A DNA stretch of 64,000 bases, taken from Mansonella perstans. Taxonomy: Eukaryota > Nematoda > Chromadorea > Rhabditida > Onchocercidae. A program made the position numbers and the translations under genes. The stretch covers positions 1 to 64,000 of the forward strand of contig JBAMDO010000031.1 in the NCBI GenBank assembly GCA_037074765.1, given 5' to 3'. Shown one piece after another: positions 9,411 to 22,835 of this stretch. The notes beneath the pieces were generated by a model. The model did no database searches. It saw only the letters and a program-made list of their open reading frames with translations, and was not told the origin of the DNA. The stretch's first letter is position 1. The number at the start of each line of letters is the position of its first letter.

Positions 9411-12028
9411 CTGTATCATTATAATATTTAAAGGATCCACAGTTTGATTTGATCAATGATCAAAGAGAACTGATTTCTTGTTATGAAATTAATTTATTGA
9501 TCCATATCACAACAGCATGGATTCTATCATTTCTTCGCGTTCAGACGAATAATAAAAGTTTGGAAAACTCAATTCCTAAGTAAATTAGACTGAAAGTTAA
9601 CGAATATATAGCTTATTAGTAATGTTAAGCAATCTTTAAGATTTATAGTGAACAACTAGATTTTGTCTGCATGATAAATTTAAAATTTTTCATAGGACTC
9701 ATTAAGTGTAATATAAATTTAATGACCATGATAGAAAAAAGATCTGTAAAAAATATCCACTGACGATATTTTGGACGGATATTTCAAGGAAAATCTAGTG
9801 GTTTCAAATTATAGATGCATAATTTGTAAGGAAAGAAATATATCATAAATTTTTATTTAACACGTAATATAATTTCATAAATTTATTCAAAACATGAAAA
9901 TACAAGAAAAAATCATCTAATACTGTAAAAGGAAAAATGATCAGTGAGGCAAAGAAGAATTGGCTAAAGAAAAAAACAATTGATTACCAAGTTAAAAACT
10001 CAAACCCCGACAATCAAAAGAATTTCTTGCATCGTAAAAATAAGATCCTTAAGTAATGGAAAAGGAAGCAGTAACAGCGGTAGAAAAATGTAAAATAACG
10101 AAATAAAACGAAGAAAGAGATGTCTGAACTTCTCTCTTCTCTAGTTTAGCAACAGCCATGTTAAGGAGCTGGCATATCCGGCCAATGACTCTTTTTCTAT
10201 TGAGGAACAAATTAACGTCTCAAAACATAATCAAGGAAATTTTCGCCGAACACTTTCACCACGAAAGCTAATAACCGCATGACAATGCAACCATTTCCAA
10301 CTTAGCAGCTTTTACGAAAAAAGAAATAATTACTTGTATATTTAGTCATGAAGTATGTTTTGAGTTATAACTTGATAAAATACAAAGGTTCTTCCAACTT
10401 TGCTTCTTCCTGCCTCCGTCTGATCGTAAAAAAAATTAAAAAAGGCGGATAACAATATTCTCCAGACAATATTATATGTATTACTACAAACATAGAAATT
10501 AAATACGAAGAAAAGTAAATTTCCTAACCTGTGAAAAATAAAGAATTCAAAAGTATATTTGTAAACATATGAACTGTCAACAAACACAGGGACTAATCAT
10601 AATTAGAACAATGAAAATTCATGAAATTTGTAAAATGAGTAAAGCTTTCCAATATACAATTGCAAAGAATTGTTCCTTTAACCGATATAAAGACTCTCGC
10701 CATAGAAATCTGCTTCACAAAACACAATAAGTAGGAATACAACAGAGAGCGTAATAAATATTCGCGTATTTGATATCTCAGTCCTGTACCAGTAATTCAC
10801 TGCGATTAACAGTTTTAAAATTGAAGAACTGATAGTAATTGAATTCAAATTGATACTCTCAACAACTTCCCTGAATTATCTGTCTCATTTGCAAGAAAAT
10901 TTGCATGCAAACTTAAATTAAATTATGAATTTGGATTTTTTCGTCACAGGTACAAAATCGCAGGTACAAAGCAGAATGCTTTACAATTTGTGTGGATCTC
11001 ATAATCTCATAATACGGAAGAAAAAGTTGACAAAGAGAAAAAAGTTGACAAATTGAAGAAAATTCACTTAATAATTTACTATACATGGCAACAATTCATA
11101 TAAAAATCCCCAATACGCTGAAAACTATGACTCAGAATTTCCCGGGCTATTTTTTGAAAATATTTTTAACAACTTTTATGGCAGAAATGTGCAACACAAT
11201 TTGATTGCTTGCTACATAATAATTCTCTCGGTTTTTCCAATAGGAAGTGACTACTTGTCTTAACCGACCAAAAGTATACATCGCCTCAATTTTGAAATTA
11301 AAGTGGATTTGTAAGTGATGTACATAAGCAAATAACATGCTGCTTCAGAAGGCTCAGATGGGAAGCATAACTTGGAAGATGGATTCCTATCATTTCATAT
11401 TAGTACTGGTGATGATTTTTTCAAGATGAATTCGAAAAGGATACCTTCAACTTCACACTTATTCCGCCAAAGTATCCAAACAGTTTTAATCTTAGTCGCT
11501 ATCTTGGAAGGTAATGGGCACTAGGAGAAAGGATTTTCTTAGGTAGCGTGATTTCGTAACTGTCGATAATCAAGTTATTATAAAGTGCTCACTAGCTTCT
11601 GAACTTCATTCTGACTTCATTTTATTCTATATTTACATGAAAATTTTAAAACTTAAATAAACGTCATTTTGACAAAGCGTGCAAATCAAAGCATTTGTAC
11701 ACCAACCAAAGCCACACATCAATATTTCTATTTCAGTGGCAGTTTAAAAAACGGATGTTAGACTAAAGCAACATAGCCCGCCAAAATCAAGATTTCAACC
11801 CTCCAAAAAGTTTCATATCATAGTCCCGTTTTTCCCTTGAGCTGCATTTTAAAACTTCTCTTCAATTCAGATGAACTGAATTTTACTGATCGCCTGATCA
11901 ATTCCTTTGCTGCAAAACATAGATGAAGAGGAAATAGCAATTTCTAGCACTCCTCTCTCCTTGTTCATCTTTTTTCCTGATAATGCCCGAACGACAACGG
12001 TGATGACATGGCCATCTGAATGAATCGG
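9411..12028. other. No confident gene
   Basis: AT-rich DNA. A slightly GC-richer patch at about 10140-10290 is open on both strands: the + strand reads about 42 codons to TGA near 10282, and the - strand has two overlapping frames containing LLAFVVKVFGENFLDYVL and RKRVIGRICQLLNMAV. It may be a decayed exon. Nothing else stands out. Confidence 0.3.
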
Positions 12029-12093
12029 ATATCATCATGAAATATTCTGAGAACTGAGAAAATATCAGCATGAAATATCCTGAGAACTGAGAA
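12029..12093. repeat. Two-copy direct repeat, 33-bp period
   Basis: Copies at 12029-12060 and 12062-12093 share ATATCA(T/G)CATGAAATAT and then CTGAGAACTGAGAA, differing at two positions. It overlaps a possible 3' splice site for - strand exons, so the duplication may have created alternative acceptors. Confidence 0.6.
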
Positions 12094-12142
12094 CTGCAGT
12101 TAGATCATAAAGCAAGTACTTTAACAGTTGCACATTACTTAC

Positions 12143-12262
12143 AGGAAAAGATTTAGAGACTAATAAAGAAAAGAGGAATTCATAGTGGTTAACTGTATCA
12201 CACAAATCATTGGCGCATTTCCACTGTTTATAAACATCCGGACGGTCCCCCGATGGCTTGGT
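12143..12262 (-). CDS. Candidate exon of an unrecognised gene
   Basis: Exactly 40 codons on the - strand between TGTGTTTCAG and GTAAGTAATG, in phase 0 at both ends. It contains GDRPDVYKQWKCANDLCDTV and has good coding character. A following exon may start at 12053 after TTTTCTCAG. It could belong to the same gene as the exons at 8220-9410, but no continuous chain was found. The protein is not recognised. Confidence 0.3.
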
Positions 12263-13819
12263 CTGAAACACATAATAAGTTACGGAAATTCATTAACTGA
12301 AAAAGATTAAATTTGGATCCATTAAAAAAAGGATCCGAATTGTAGAAAATTGGTCACAAAAAACGACGACAGAAAATCCCAGTATCATATATACTGAACC
12401 TCAGGTGAGTAAAGGGATCACAATAGTCTACATACAGAAAATACAACATATCACGAATCCATCGTTACCCATACTCCATATTTTAGACAGATATAAGCCA
12501 CTAAACACAAGCCCCAAATATCTTGAGACCATGTTTTGTAGAATCAACAGAAATATATCTACATCTCGAAAGCCATTATAGTGTATTTTTGAGGACATCG
12601 ATTAACCGTTCACTAGAACGTTGCTCACCCGAACTTCTCCCAGAGCAAGCAAAACCAGCACCCGGTGATTCACACAAAATACCGAAACAGTACGACCACC
12701 GAGTGTAATCATTGTAACGCTAGGAATACATGGTATCCCGGACTCAAGAAATTTTTTTATTCTCGAAAAGCTAAATAAATTCAACATCACTGGAACCATT
12801 TATCCATTCGATCCATTTTACAAAAATAACTACTTCATACTCGAAACACAACATAAGCATGAAACTCTTACAAGCGATCTCGACATGAACTTCTTGATAT
12901 CCCTCAGATCAACTTTTTACTAATTGTAACCAGAAACTCTCTATTCTTTTAAATATCCATCCGCTCTCCTACTCAAAAGACAATCAGGCTAACATTCATA
13001 TTATATACAGTGTGGAAAGCAAAGCAGTACAAATTCAAAAGTTTCAAAGTAAATAACTTATTTCACAAATTAAGGGATTATTTCAAGAAGAACTGAGTCT
13101 AAACAATACTGCATTACAACAGATTAAAAAAGACTGCAACGATACTGTTACCTAGAAAACGACACTGTATACAAAGAATAAAGAAGCAAAATTACTATAC
13201 TGCCAAAATATAACGTGAGTGACAAGAAAACCAATCACTGAATGGAGATAAGTAAGACCTCATATATTAGAGGAGGAGATCTGAGAGAAATTTTCAACTT
13301 TAAAAGGTGCATTTTTATTTTTGAAACAAATTTGTTTCATTGCAAAGTGATTTTACCATTTTATGTTTTACTCCCATAAAATGGAACCAGAACAATTAAG
13401 AAACAATGAGCCTAAACAATCTATCAAACTACTAACAAACAGTGTTTGAATAAAATCGACCAAATATGTCATGATATAAGGAGGAAAATGATGAAGAGCA
13501 CAACGACATAGCACTGCCGCTGCGAGAGCCAAACAAAACAGAATAATGTAAAATGACTACTTAAAAATCATTTAAAAAAACTCTGAAATTTCCTTTTAAA
13601 TCGAATATCCAACAGCCAACAGATAAGCTTTTCATCTACACAGTGAACGGAAAGAAAAGTAAAAAGACTTATTATCAAATAAAGCATAAGTCATTAAATG
13701 AAAAAAAAAATGAGGCAGAAAAGAGAAAATAAAAAAAAAATAAAATAAAAAAGAAAATAAATATGTTAAGGAAAAAACAAACAGAGTTATCTATACCCAA
13801 AAATAACACCAAAAAATTT
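12263..13819. other. gex-3 3' flank, no gene seen
   Basis: AT-rich sequence downstream of the gex-3 stop, with A-rich runs at 13700-13780. Short open frames such as the one at 12523-12708 on the + strand lack splice signals and family similarity. Confidence 0.3.
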
Positions 13820-16800
13820 TCATTTCAGTTCGTCCAGTTGATAGCAGTACTGATATGAAGACCGGATAAGATTATATGGGAAGCAAGATTCCAAAAGATC
13901 AAACGATAAAAATGGACTATGCTTTACCAACTGAAAAATATAAAAATTATCCAAAACCAAAACATTGATTTGTTTTCATTATTAGCTGTACCAAATACTA
14001 CTGTATGATACAGAATAATAGTAAAGTGATACTAATTCAATAACCAGCTTTTTTCTTCGTATTTTGACGTATTACGGCGTAGGTACCAGGACACAACAAG
14101 ATCATATGCAAGACAGAGAAATAATCAGGTAAATGGAATGATGAATTGAATGATATGGATATACGTTGTCTTTTTAAAGGAATAGCTAAAAATACTAACT
14201 TGAAATAAACTGGATGCTATAAGTCATGAGGATTTTAAAAAATGTTTTACCTGATCGAGTACAACGTAAACAAACTGTCGTGACTTCGCCATGTCTACGT
14301 CGCTGCTATCATCTGACGTTCTCAAAAGACCATTTGATGCCAGCTGAACACAAAGGAATAGTTAATGCTACGAAATTATTGCACCATTAAAACAGACAAG
14401 GATTTAATAAAAAGTAAATTACTGCCAAATGAATAAAATAAAAAATTACTGCCAAAAATTCTTTCATTCTTTCAACAATATCATTACGGCCATGCAAACA
14501 AAATAATGCATTTGCAATTGTTGACACTGCCCGAGCTATACATTGCAAATTATTTTTCGACGCTGTAAATAACTTAAGAGCGGAAAATGATACATAAAAG
14601 CTTATACAACTTGTAAAATAACTTTTTGCAAAAAATATTTAAAATAGTACAAAATATGTATACGCTGATAATCGTTGTGAATTCAAATTTTATAAACCCG
14701 AAATTCATCGTGTTAGCACTACCGAAAGTTGTATCGACTTCTAATAAATTTCTAATATCGAATTCAAAACAGAAATAGAAAACACCTAGCAGCGAAGCAC
14801 TGTACTGACTATTCTGTGTCAGTGCAAGTCGAGGTAAAGAAAGTGCAATGAAAACAAGCAGCAGACAAGATAAAGTGTAGTGTTCGTCGGGTTCTGTCTG
14901 TTTCGCCTGTGCACGAATGGCATGGACCAATGCAACGTCCACATCGGTATTGATGCCAACAGCCATGCAAAGTTCTGATAGCATCTGAAATATTTCAAAT
15001 ATAAAAGATTTGAATAAACTTTCACACCTTTTTTGGTTTATTAATAACAATTTTATGTTAATAAAAAAATGTAGAACACGATGAAAAGAAACAGTGCGTA
15101 ATTATGATATCCACAGTGCATTCAGAAAGTCAAATTCCATTGACACCTTTGCATAAAATGTGACATATAACATTATGAAATTATCAGTCGATCACCAAAT
15201 GTTCACCATATTTTTATATTTGGATATACGAGCGAAATTTCCAGTACTCTAATAAAAACTACAGGAACTTGAGGTCTGAATTCTGTAAAACATGATTACT
15301 CAGTCGTACTCAAAATACAAGTCTTCTTCAAGTGTGGTTTGAAATTTAAATTATGTGAAATTACCAATAAATTATGTTCGTTGGCTGTATCGTGTAAATT
15401 ATTCACAATCGACAACAAGAATGGTAGGCGACGTTTGAGTACATCATGCAGGGCAGCATGCAAAAGAGAACGAAATGACAGGATTTCACCGATAATAGTA
15501 ACACGTTGTAGTACTGACTCCATTGGGCCGTTTACCGAATTCTGCAGTTGTATGTATAGTTATTAGTCAACGACCAGGTAATGCAAACTACCACAGCTTT
15601 AAATCTGCCTATATTAGTTGCAAAGAATTTGTAAGTAAGACCCACTGACTAATTTGGTCGAAGTTCTTAGTACTTCAACTAAGCCAACCTAACTGGCTGA
15701 CAACCTAACTGTCGTAATAAAGTTTTCTGTTACTGCACTACATTACAGTTTTGTTAAAGTACGATCAGCCACACAGAAAATATGGGAATCAATGTGCAAA
15801 TGAACAAAAAAATTCCGAGGTCCCCACTTGTTTTTTATCTTTTACATCTCCACTCAACTGCAGTAAGAGTTCGCGCATTTTCTCCGGCTTGTCAAAACAG
15901 CTCCGTGCCAAAACCAAAGCATCTCGATGATCATTAACAATTTTATTCAATTCAGTGATCTGACTTGCCACATGCCATATTAATTTCTCACTCATGGTTT
16001 TCACACCATATGGTCCCAAAAGCAGCGACAAAGCTCTCAGTTCTAAAATGAAAATATTCGACTGCCATAGAATTTTTTTAAGTGGTACCACTCAAGTATC
16101 AAGTAAAAAGATAGCGGAACATTTTGTTAAAGCATGACCACTCCAGTAAAAATGTGAAAACATCAGTCTGCATTATTTTCAAATTTCAACCTACGGAACA
16201 TGTTGGCAATGAATTAATTACTCAACAATATTCTATCTTTTCAGCTTGTGTGGAATTCGAATGTTAACCGCAGTCACAGTCATTTAATCAGTGAAAAAAT
16301 TTCGCATTTAAATGTTGAGAAAAGCTAAATTGATCTTTTAGAAAAAAATTTACTATATTGAAAGGACTATAAAACAATAAGAAGGTTTGCAAACCAAAGC
16401 ATTTTACCACGATTGTCAGTGTATTGATCGGGACTGAACGTTTGCTGGTAGTCTGGATTTGCAATCAGAGCTGAGAAATGAGGTGAAAATAGTATTTGTC
16501 CAGTACTCATCCGACGAAGAACGACTTCAAGATACCTGAATTAAGAGTTATGACTTTCAAATGAGTTTTATAAATTCACATACCCTTTACATAAATCAAT
16601 AAAGTCATACAATAGGAATTCCACTCTTCTCTAAAACAACTCCACCTTCCATTATAAACTTTCAACGTTTACCACTTTGTATAAATAGATGTTAACGTGT
16701 CATTGCCATGATAATCCTGGTATTGTGTTTGTTGTAGAAGTACGCTGTTGAAAAGACGAGTCGCATCCAAAGTTACTGAAGTGTGCACGTATATTCACTA

Positions 16801-19800
16801 CTGATCAATCTAATCTAAAGTTCACCTACAGATTCAGAACTGCATGACCTAATATGAAAAACATAAAGAAATAGTAAACAATAATAAGGAGATTTTTCAC
16901 ATTTTAGAATTCTTATCTCGGAAGTATTTCATAAACACAAAATTCTCAAAAAAAATTATTTAACAAAACAATGGCAAACAGCAGTACCTATAGTATCCAA
17001 ATTTTGTAATACAATCATGTGAGCATTTATTGAAGCCAAAAGTTGACAAGGCCTCATCGGATGTTCAGCTGATGAGATTAGCGTTTGGATTGAATGCGTA
17101 AGCTGTGATTCCAGTTGCTGTGCCAGATATTCACGTGGAGCAAATATGTGGTCTGACACAACGACCTGCCTCAAAATAAAAAGAATTCATATAAATTCTT
17201 GGATAACATACGGAACTTCTAGAGATCTGTTGATCTAGATATATCGTTACCTTGATGAAGTAAATGCTGAGCACAATTCATGAAGCGCCGTTTGCAGCTT
17301 ATCAGCCAATGTTAACGTATCTCGACTGCAGCGAAAACTTTCTTCTCCTGGCATAACTAATGAGCGAGAAGTATTCGAATTTTTATTTGCTGTAAAACGA
17401 TCATGCGAATATCACAAATAAAGCAGGAAAACTTTCCCCGATATCTCGAAGCAATTTGGGGTGATTACCGAAGCTCAATTTGAATACATAAATGAAACAA
17501 ATAAATAAAAGAACTGTGTGCAAACTATCAATAGTTGCTGAACCTTAGTCTGTTTTCTAATTGAACGATAGTGTACTAACAATTAAATTAAAAGAACGAT
17601 AAAAGAACAGGAACCGTAAATCTCCTTCAGAAGAAGAATGACGTCTGAAAATGTCTGGCTATAAATAGAAACAAAACAACACGTTTTAAAAAAAAAAAAA
17701 AAAAACATATTGATAGCGCCGCATATTCTCGCTGCTAATTTGCGATTAATTTCACATCTTGAATAACAGTAATCGTACGCTCCTAACTACATATAAAATA
17801 GAATTATCCACCAACTGTAACAATTAATCAGCCAGTTAATGTACCAGCTTTTGAAAATTCGAAAGACATAAAGATATCTAACATTTCTGCTTATCATGCT
17901 CTTCAATCAGCCTTGCACAGTTATTTGGTGAAAGTTGCTCAGTCAGTCGCACCTCGTATTCGCATAAACGAGCGGCTACAGAAGCCGTTTCCTTCGCCAG
18001 TTCATCCAGAACCAGATTACATAATTTTAAGCTCTATAAAAAAAAATTAGAATTTATTAAAAGAAACGAAATCATTTCCTGCTAAACTTGGTTTAAAAAG
18101 ATCTTTAATATGAAAATAAAGAAGTAAACTCAGCGACAATGGAAACAATTTAACGAACCCGATCAATAATATGGGCTTTTTCTTCCGGGCAGAGGTCATG
18201 CAGAGCAGAACAGAAGTTCGAACATATATGTGCGAAGGAAACGGTATACCTTGACTGGGATGGTAACTGAAGGCATTGATGTAGCTGCGTTTCTAGCTGT
18301 TGAGCATAGAAACTGCAAAAACAGAGTGGACCTTTCATTTCTTCTATACTATAATCAACTTATTCTTAACTAAATGCACATAAGACAACCAACAACAGCA
18401 CGCTGTGTTATTACCAGTTACGAATGACCCACTTCACTTTTCGACACTAAATATGAAAATTTACTTTAAACGTAAGTTGCTTAATACTGATTTCGCGTTT
18501 TTGAAGAGATAAAAACCACACTAACCAATAGATCGATAAATCACTAGTTTCTCGAAGCATTTCATCTATAAGGTCGATCATTTTCAAATGGAAGACAGTA
18601 GTATTCATTGTAACTGCTAAACGGCGATCAGTACTTAAAGAAAAGGATGATCGAGTCATACTGACATAAGCTTGGAAACGGAACCAATCCAAACGCAATG
18701 AGCGCAAGTCGATACTATCATCTAAAACTAAATTAATTGAAATTAAAAATTGGAAAATTACAGCGAAAAAAAAATTGTACGACAGCAAGAAAAAAGTCAT
18801 CATCAACTCACGGCTAATATGAGATAGATCAGCGCAAAAATCGGATAATAAAACTAATTCTTTTTCTCCCAAATTCTCAATGGACTTCACAATATCAGTC
18901 AAAATGAGCGCATCATAACCAGTGACATATTGTGCATAGTAACGCTTAATGACACCATCATGTTGTTGTACCAGGAAGCGTAACTCCAAAATGTAATACA
19001 GCAGTTCAGGCAACTGCCTCAAAAAAAAAAAAAAAAACCATTACAGAATGAAAAAACTTCAGATATAATACGTTTCCTGAATTGATAAAAAACTTTCCTA
19101 CAAACTTCAGAAAATTTGACTGAGAAAACTCACTGTACTAAGCATTCCTTCATAACGGTTTATTTAATAAGAAAAAACGACTTACTTGTCTACTACTTCA
19201 TCGGCTTGTTTCGTTTTCTTATTACTACTTATTGGCCAAATATCAATATGTCGCAGAAGCCAAATTACTTCATCCCTTGAAAACGAAAGAGCCATCCAAA
19301 CAAACAAAATTTTTGGCCCGAGAAGACCGACCTGGTCTTTGATTAGCAAACAGAGTTCACGTAAAGTACCTCGAAGAAAACGGCGCCGATCCCTATGAAC
19401 AGTGAGGCTGGAAAAAAATCAGGCAATGATTAAACATAGGTATTTTACGACACCCACTTTACTATGGTCTTAATATATGAATTTGAATTTCTTGTTCGAA
19501 TGTAGTGAAAAGTCAACAAGTTTAAAGAAACGGATACCTTGTTTGCAATGCAACTGAATAGTGGTCTTTTACTTCCTGCAGCTTTTTACTGTAACTTTTC
19601 ACATTTTCAAAAATACTCTGAACTGTTTGATGAACAATAAGAATTTCATCCCTGAATGATCATGAATTAAATATCACATTTAAACTAGTGAAAATCGCAT
19701 TTCACAACTTTCACTAGTTTCAGAATCTCTGCTGTGCAGCAAAAAATTTTGTTTCACAGTACTAAATAGCTCTTACCACTAAGCACGATTCATTTAAAAG

Positions 19801-22720
19801 CTCTCACCACTAAACACGATAACGTGCAAATGGAATGCAAGAAATAAACAAACAAACCTAAAAAGGCGTATAGCAAGACCCGTTTGCAAAGCCCGTTGCC
19901 ACAAGTTAGCAATCACGGAATCGTTTAAAAGTGTGTTATGACAAACCAGCACACCTACTGCAAATTAAATGTCTGCAAACTAAAAATTCATTAAATATGA
20001 GTGCTGCTAGTCGAGATTAAACTCAACATTTCCGGAAAATCTGATTTAGATACCTCATCGAATGTGAGATAGGTCAGTAAAACGAGTAGGTGGGATCTTG
20101 ACCATAACGAACTTAACTCAGTCATAACAGTAGCGATATTACGAATGCAATTACATTACCAGTAGGAAATGCGCAGCACTGAATCGTCAGTCAACTTCAC
20201 TGCTTAATGATGAAAAGAAACCTATAGCATATCCGAATAGATGGCAAAACCAAAAGAAACCTGCCACACTACTATTTTAACTCCCTCTTTTCAGCAATGT
20301 CAGAGTAGTGCCGTTGATTCGATCGTAATAGATACTCGAAGAAAAAAATTTGATAAGGTTGGGCATAATTTGACATTAAAACATAAAGTGAGGTCTGGCA
20401 CGTCAAACCATACTATTTTCATCAAACAAATGACCGACATAGCTAATTGCTTCAGATAAAATGTAAAGTTACAATATGGCACTTACATATTATCCACCTG
20501 TCCATAACATCCAATGACAAGTATTCGCAAGCTATCTGCAAAATTTTTACTCCATTAAATAAACATATATAGAGTCACTAACATATGAAAAAAAAAAATC
20601 AAACAATCAATCCAGCAAAACATAGAGATAAAAATGAGAAACTAATGTAACACGTCCTACTTTTATTGTTTCAAGTCAGGATTAAACCCTGAAGATTTAA
20701 GTTTAAATACGTGCTAATATGTGCTAACTCAAAAAAAAAGGTTCCCACTGCAGCATGTTTTTATTTTCCTTTTTCTTATGGAATGAAAGGTTCTCTAGGC
20801 CATAAGTAATCTTATTTATCCTAATTCTTTAAAACATACCGTGTCAGTTTGGGCAGCGTACAGAATTTGCTGAGGAGAAGCAACAAGTGATAACATTTGT
20901 GCGTTACGCCATGCATCTGCTGTTATATTTCTGCGCACATAAACTGTTCCTAAGGAAGTTAGCGAACTGTGAATCAACTGCAATAGCCACCAACATTTTT
21001 TCATTAAAGATTTTCATTTTTCCTCGAGAAAACTAACTTTTGACTAATTTAGCTAATGGAAGATTTACTTTTCTGTCTCTCTTTCAACTATGAAGTATTA
21101 CAAAATAAATGCTATTACGCAGCGATATTTAAGACAACTGATTAATAGTTGAATGCGTTTAAAAATTCTTCAGTGAGGAAGATAAAACGAAAAGCACCCT
21201 ATTCAAGGGTCCTAAATCTTCCGCTAATTTCTTCCATGGATTATCGTACTCAATAACCAACTGTCCTAATCTCGGAAAAGCAGGTTCACTCTGTCCATTG
21301 CTTAATTCATAAGCAGCATTGAATAATCCAAGAACAGCTTTTCTATCATCCACGCGAGATAAAAGTACCATCAAGCACACCAAATTAATAACCAAATTCA
21401 TGTAACCTGCCGTTAAATCGTAGCTTGTTGTCTGCAACGTTTTTGGCCATTGTTGGGAGTACTAATTATTGAAAACTAATAAAGTTCAAGGATGATATCT
21501 TTTCTTAAAAAAAAGAAACTTACTATGTCTAGCTTGAATTGTGCAGCATCCATTGTTGTTAGTAATTGCAAGATGTGATCTTTCAAATCCAGCAAATCAG
21601 CAAATGTACAGTAATATAGCGAAAGAGACTTCAATATTTCGTGCTTGATTAATGTCACTTGATGAAACAATGTCTGAAACAATTTTATTTGACAAAATCT
21701 ATTTCAAAAGTGCTTCGGACACTTTTTCTGAACAGTCTACAAACAGCATTGATAAGTTATTTTTGAAAATGGAGCAAAAATTGCTTTAAAAAAATGCGCA
21801 AAAGCATCCATTTAATCAAAAAACAAAATAGCGATAAATTTAATACGGATGAAGGATGGATGAAGCTTACACTGCTTGATCTGGCATCGACAATCGGGAA
21901 TTTGCGCACTATATGCTTAATACAACCTTCCAATGACTTTTCACTTAAAAACTGCGGTTTTGATTTAGGATCACCACATGCTTTCTTGATATTGTACAAC
22001 CTTGTAAGCATACCCACTGCTCGATCATTTAGTATAATCAACTTTTCGGCTATTTTCATCTGCATCACATCCATCTTATATGCCATTTTCTTCATACGAT
22101 ATTTCTCATTTCCTTGATACCCTGGAAATGCAATTAAGCAATAATGAGACCGGAAGAAAAGCGGGAAAGGGATTAGGAGGTGACCCTAATACTTGGATAT
22201 CTATATTCCGCAATAACTGCCCTATTGTCCAACGAATCATTCCCTTATACGGCTTGATGACGATTTTGCCACACAATACTTCCACCCGTCAAATGGAGAT
22301 AGATATACACGAGCACGCGCACTCAAAAACTGAAAATGGAAGTAGTGCAGCATTTTCCCAAAACGACACCAATTTTTAGCCGACGGTAATAATGTCTTAC
22401 TATTATCTTAGACTAAAAAGGTACTTATACTAACTCCAATACAAATGTATCATATTCAGGATAACATCCAGGTCATGAAACCCGGCATATTAAAAACTGA
22501 AACGCATCCTGATGAATGCAGGAAACACTGATGTATATAACGCTGTTAAACACGTGCCTCATCTCCTGCAGCGATATAGCGGATTTTAACGTTTTTCTTG
22601 CAATTATTTTGCGGTTGTTTTGAGTTTCAAAGAAAATTTAGTGTGGGAAGAGACTTAGATCACCCATTCCTTACTAAGCGTGTATTACCTAGTTCCAGGT
22701 GACTTACCTTGACAACCCAT
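13820..22720 (-). CDS. gex-3: GEX-3 / NCKAP1, WAVE regulatory complex subunit
   Basis: Full-length NCKAP1/HEM family protein, about 1,146 residues (human NCKAP1 about 1,128). The family pairs with Sra1/CYFIP in the WAVE complex, through which Rac drives Arp2/3 actin branching. Family landmarks: [20 protein letters not shown] and KKACGDPK near the N-terminus, [86 protein letters not shown] and C-terminal LLESCFPY. No membrane span. Exons, 5' to 3': 22720-22708, 22121-21871, 21673-21524, 21431-21198, 20977-20840, 20535-20487, 19954-19858, 19651-19538, 19407-19186, 19017-18812, 18727-18526, 18312-18159, 18033-17883, 17389-17251, 17169-16988, 16775-16673, 16535-16408, 16042-15828, 15541-15365, 14984-14786, 14562-14450, 14343-14251, 13930-13820. 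All phases agree. The 13-nt first exon (MGCQ) is inferred from phase; translation could instead start at Met 22095 inside the second exon, giving 1,133 residues. Two acceptors are GAG. Confidence 0.95.
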
Positions 22721-22727
22721 TTTTCTC

Positions 22728-22835
22728 TCACTTGTCTTGAAACCTAGTTACAGTCCTGGATTGGCTTTCTTTTGCTAACTCAATAAGCTTTTGTTTGTAG
22801 TGAAACTTATGTTGATGTTTGCTTACAGCAGCCAT
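22728..22835 (-). other. Possible upstream ORF of gex-3
   Basis: A 35-codon open frame (ATG at 22835-22833, TGA at 22730-22728) ends 7 bases before the inferred gex-3 ATG at 22720. It begins MAAVSKHQHKFHYKQK. If it lies in the gex-3 leader it could reduce translation of the main frame. It could also be a chance ORF, or an alternative first exon with a donor after GACAA (GTGAGAG), though that phase does not fit the next gex-3 exon. Confidence 0.25.

Noticed and set aside
15339..15566. 75-codon + strand ORF
   Set aside because: Shadow of the gex-3 exon 15541-15365.
19186..19398. 70-codon + strand ORF with a hydrophobic start
   Set aside because: It is the antisense shadow of the gex-3 exon 19407-19186.
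21794..22117. 107-codon + strand ORF
   Set aside because: Antisense to the gex-3 exon 22121-21871 and its flank; no splice or family support of its own.
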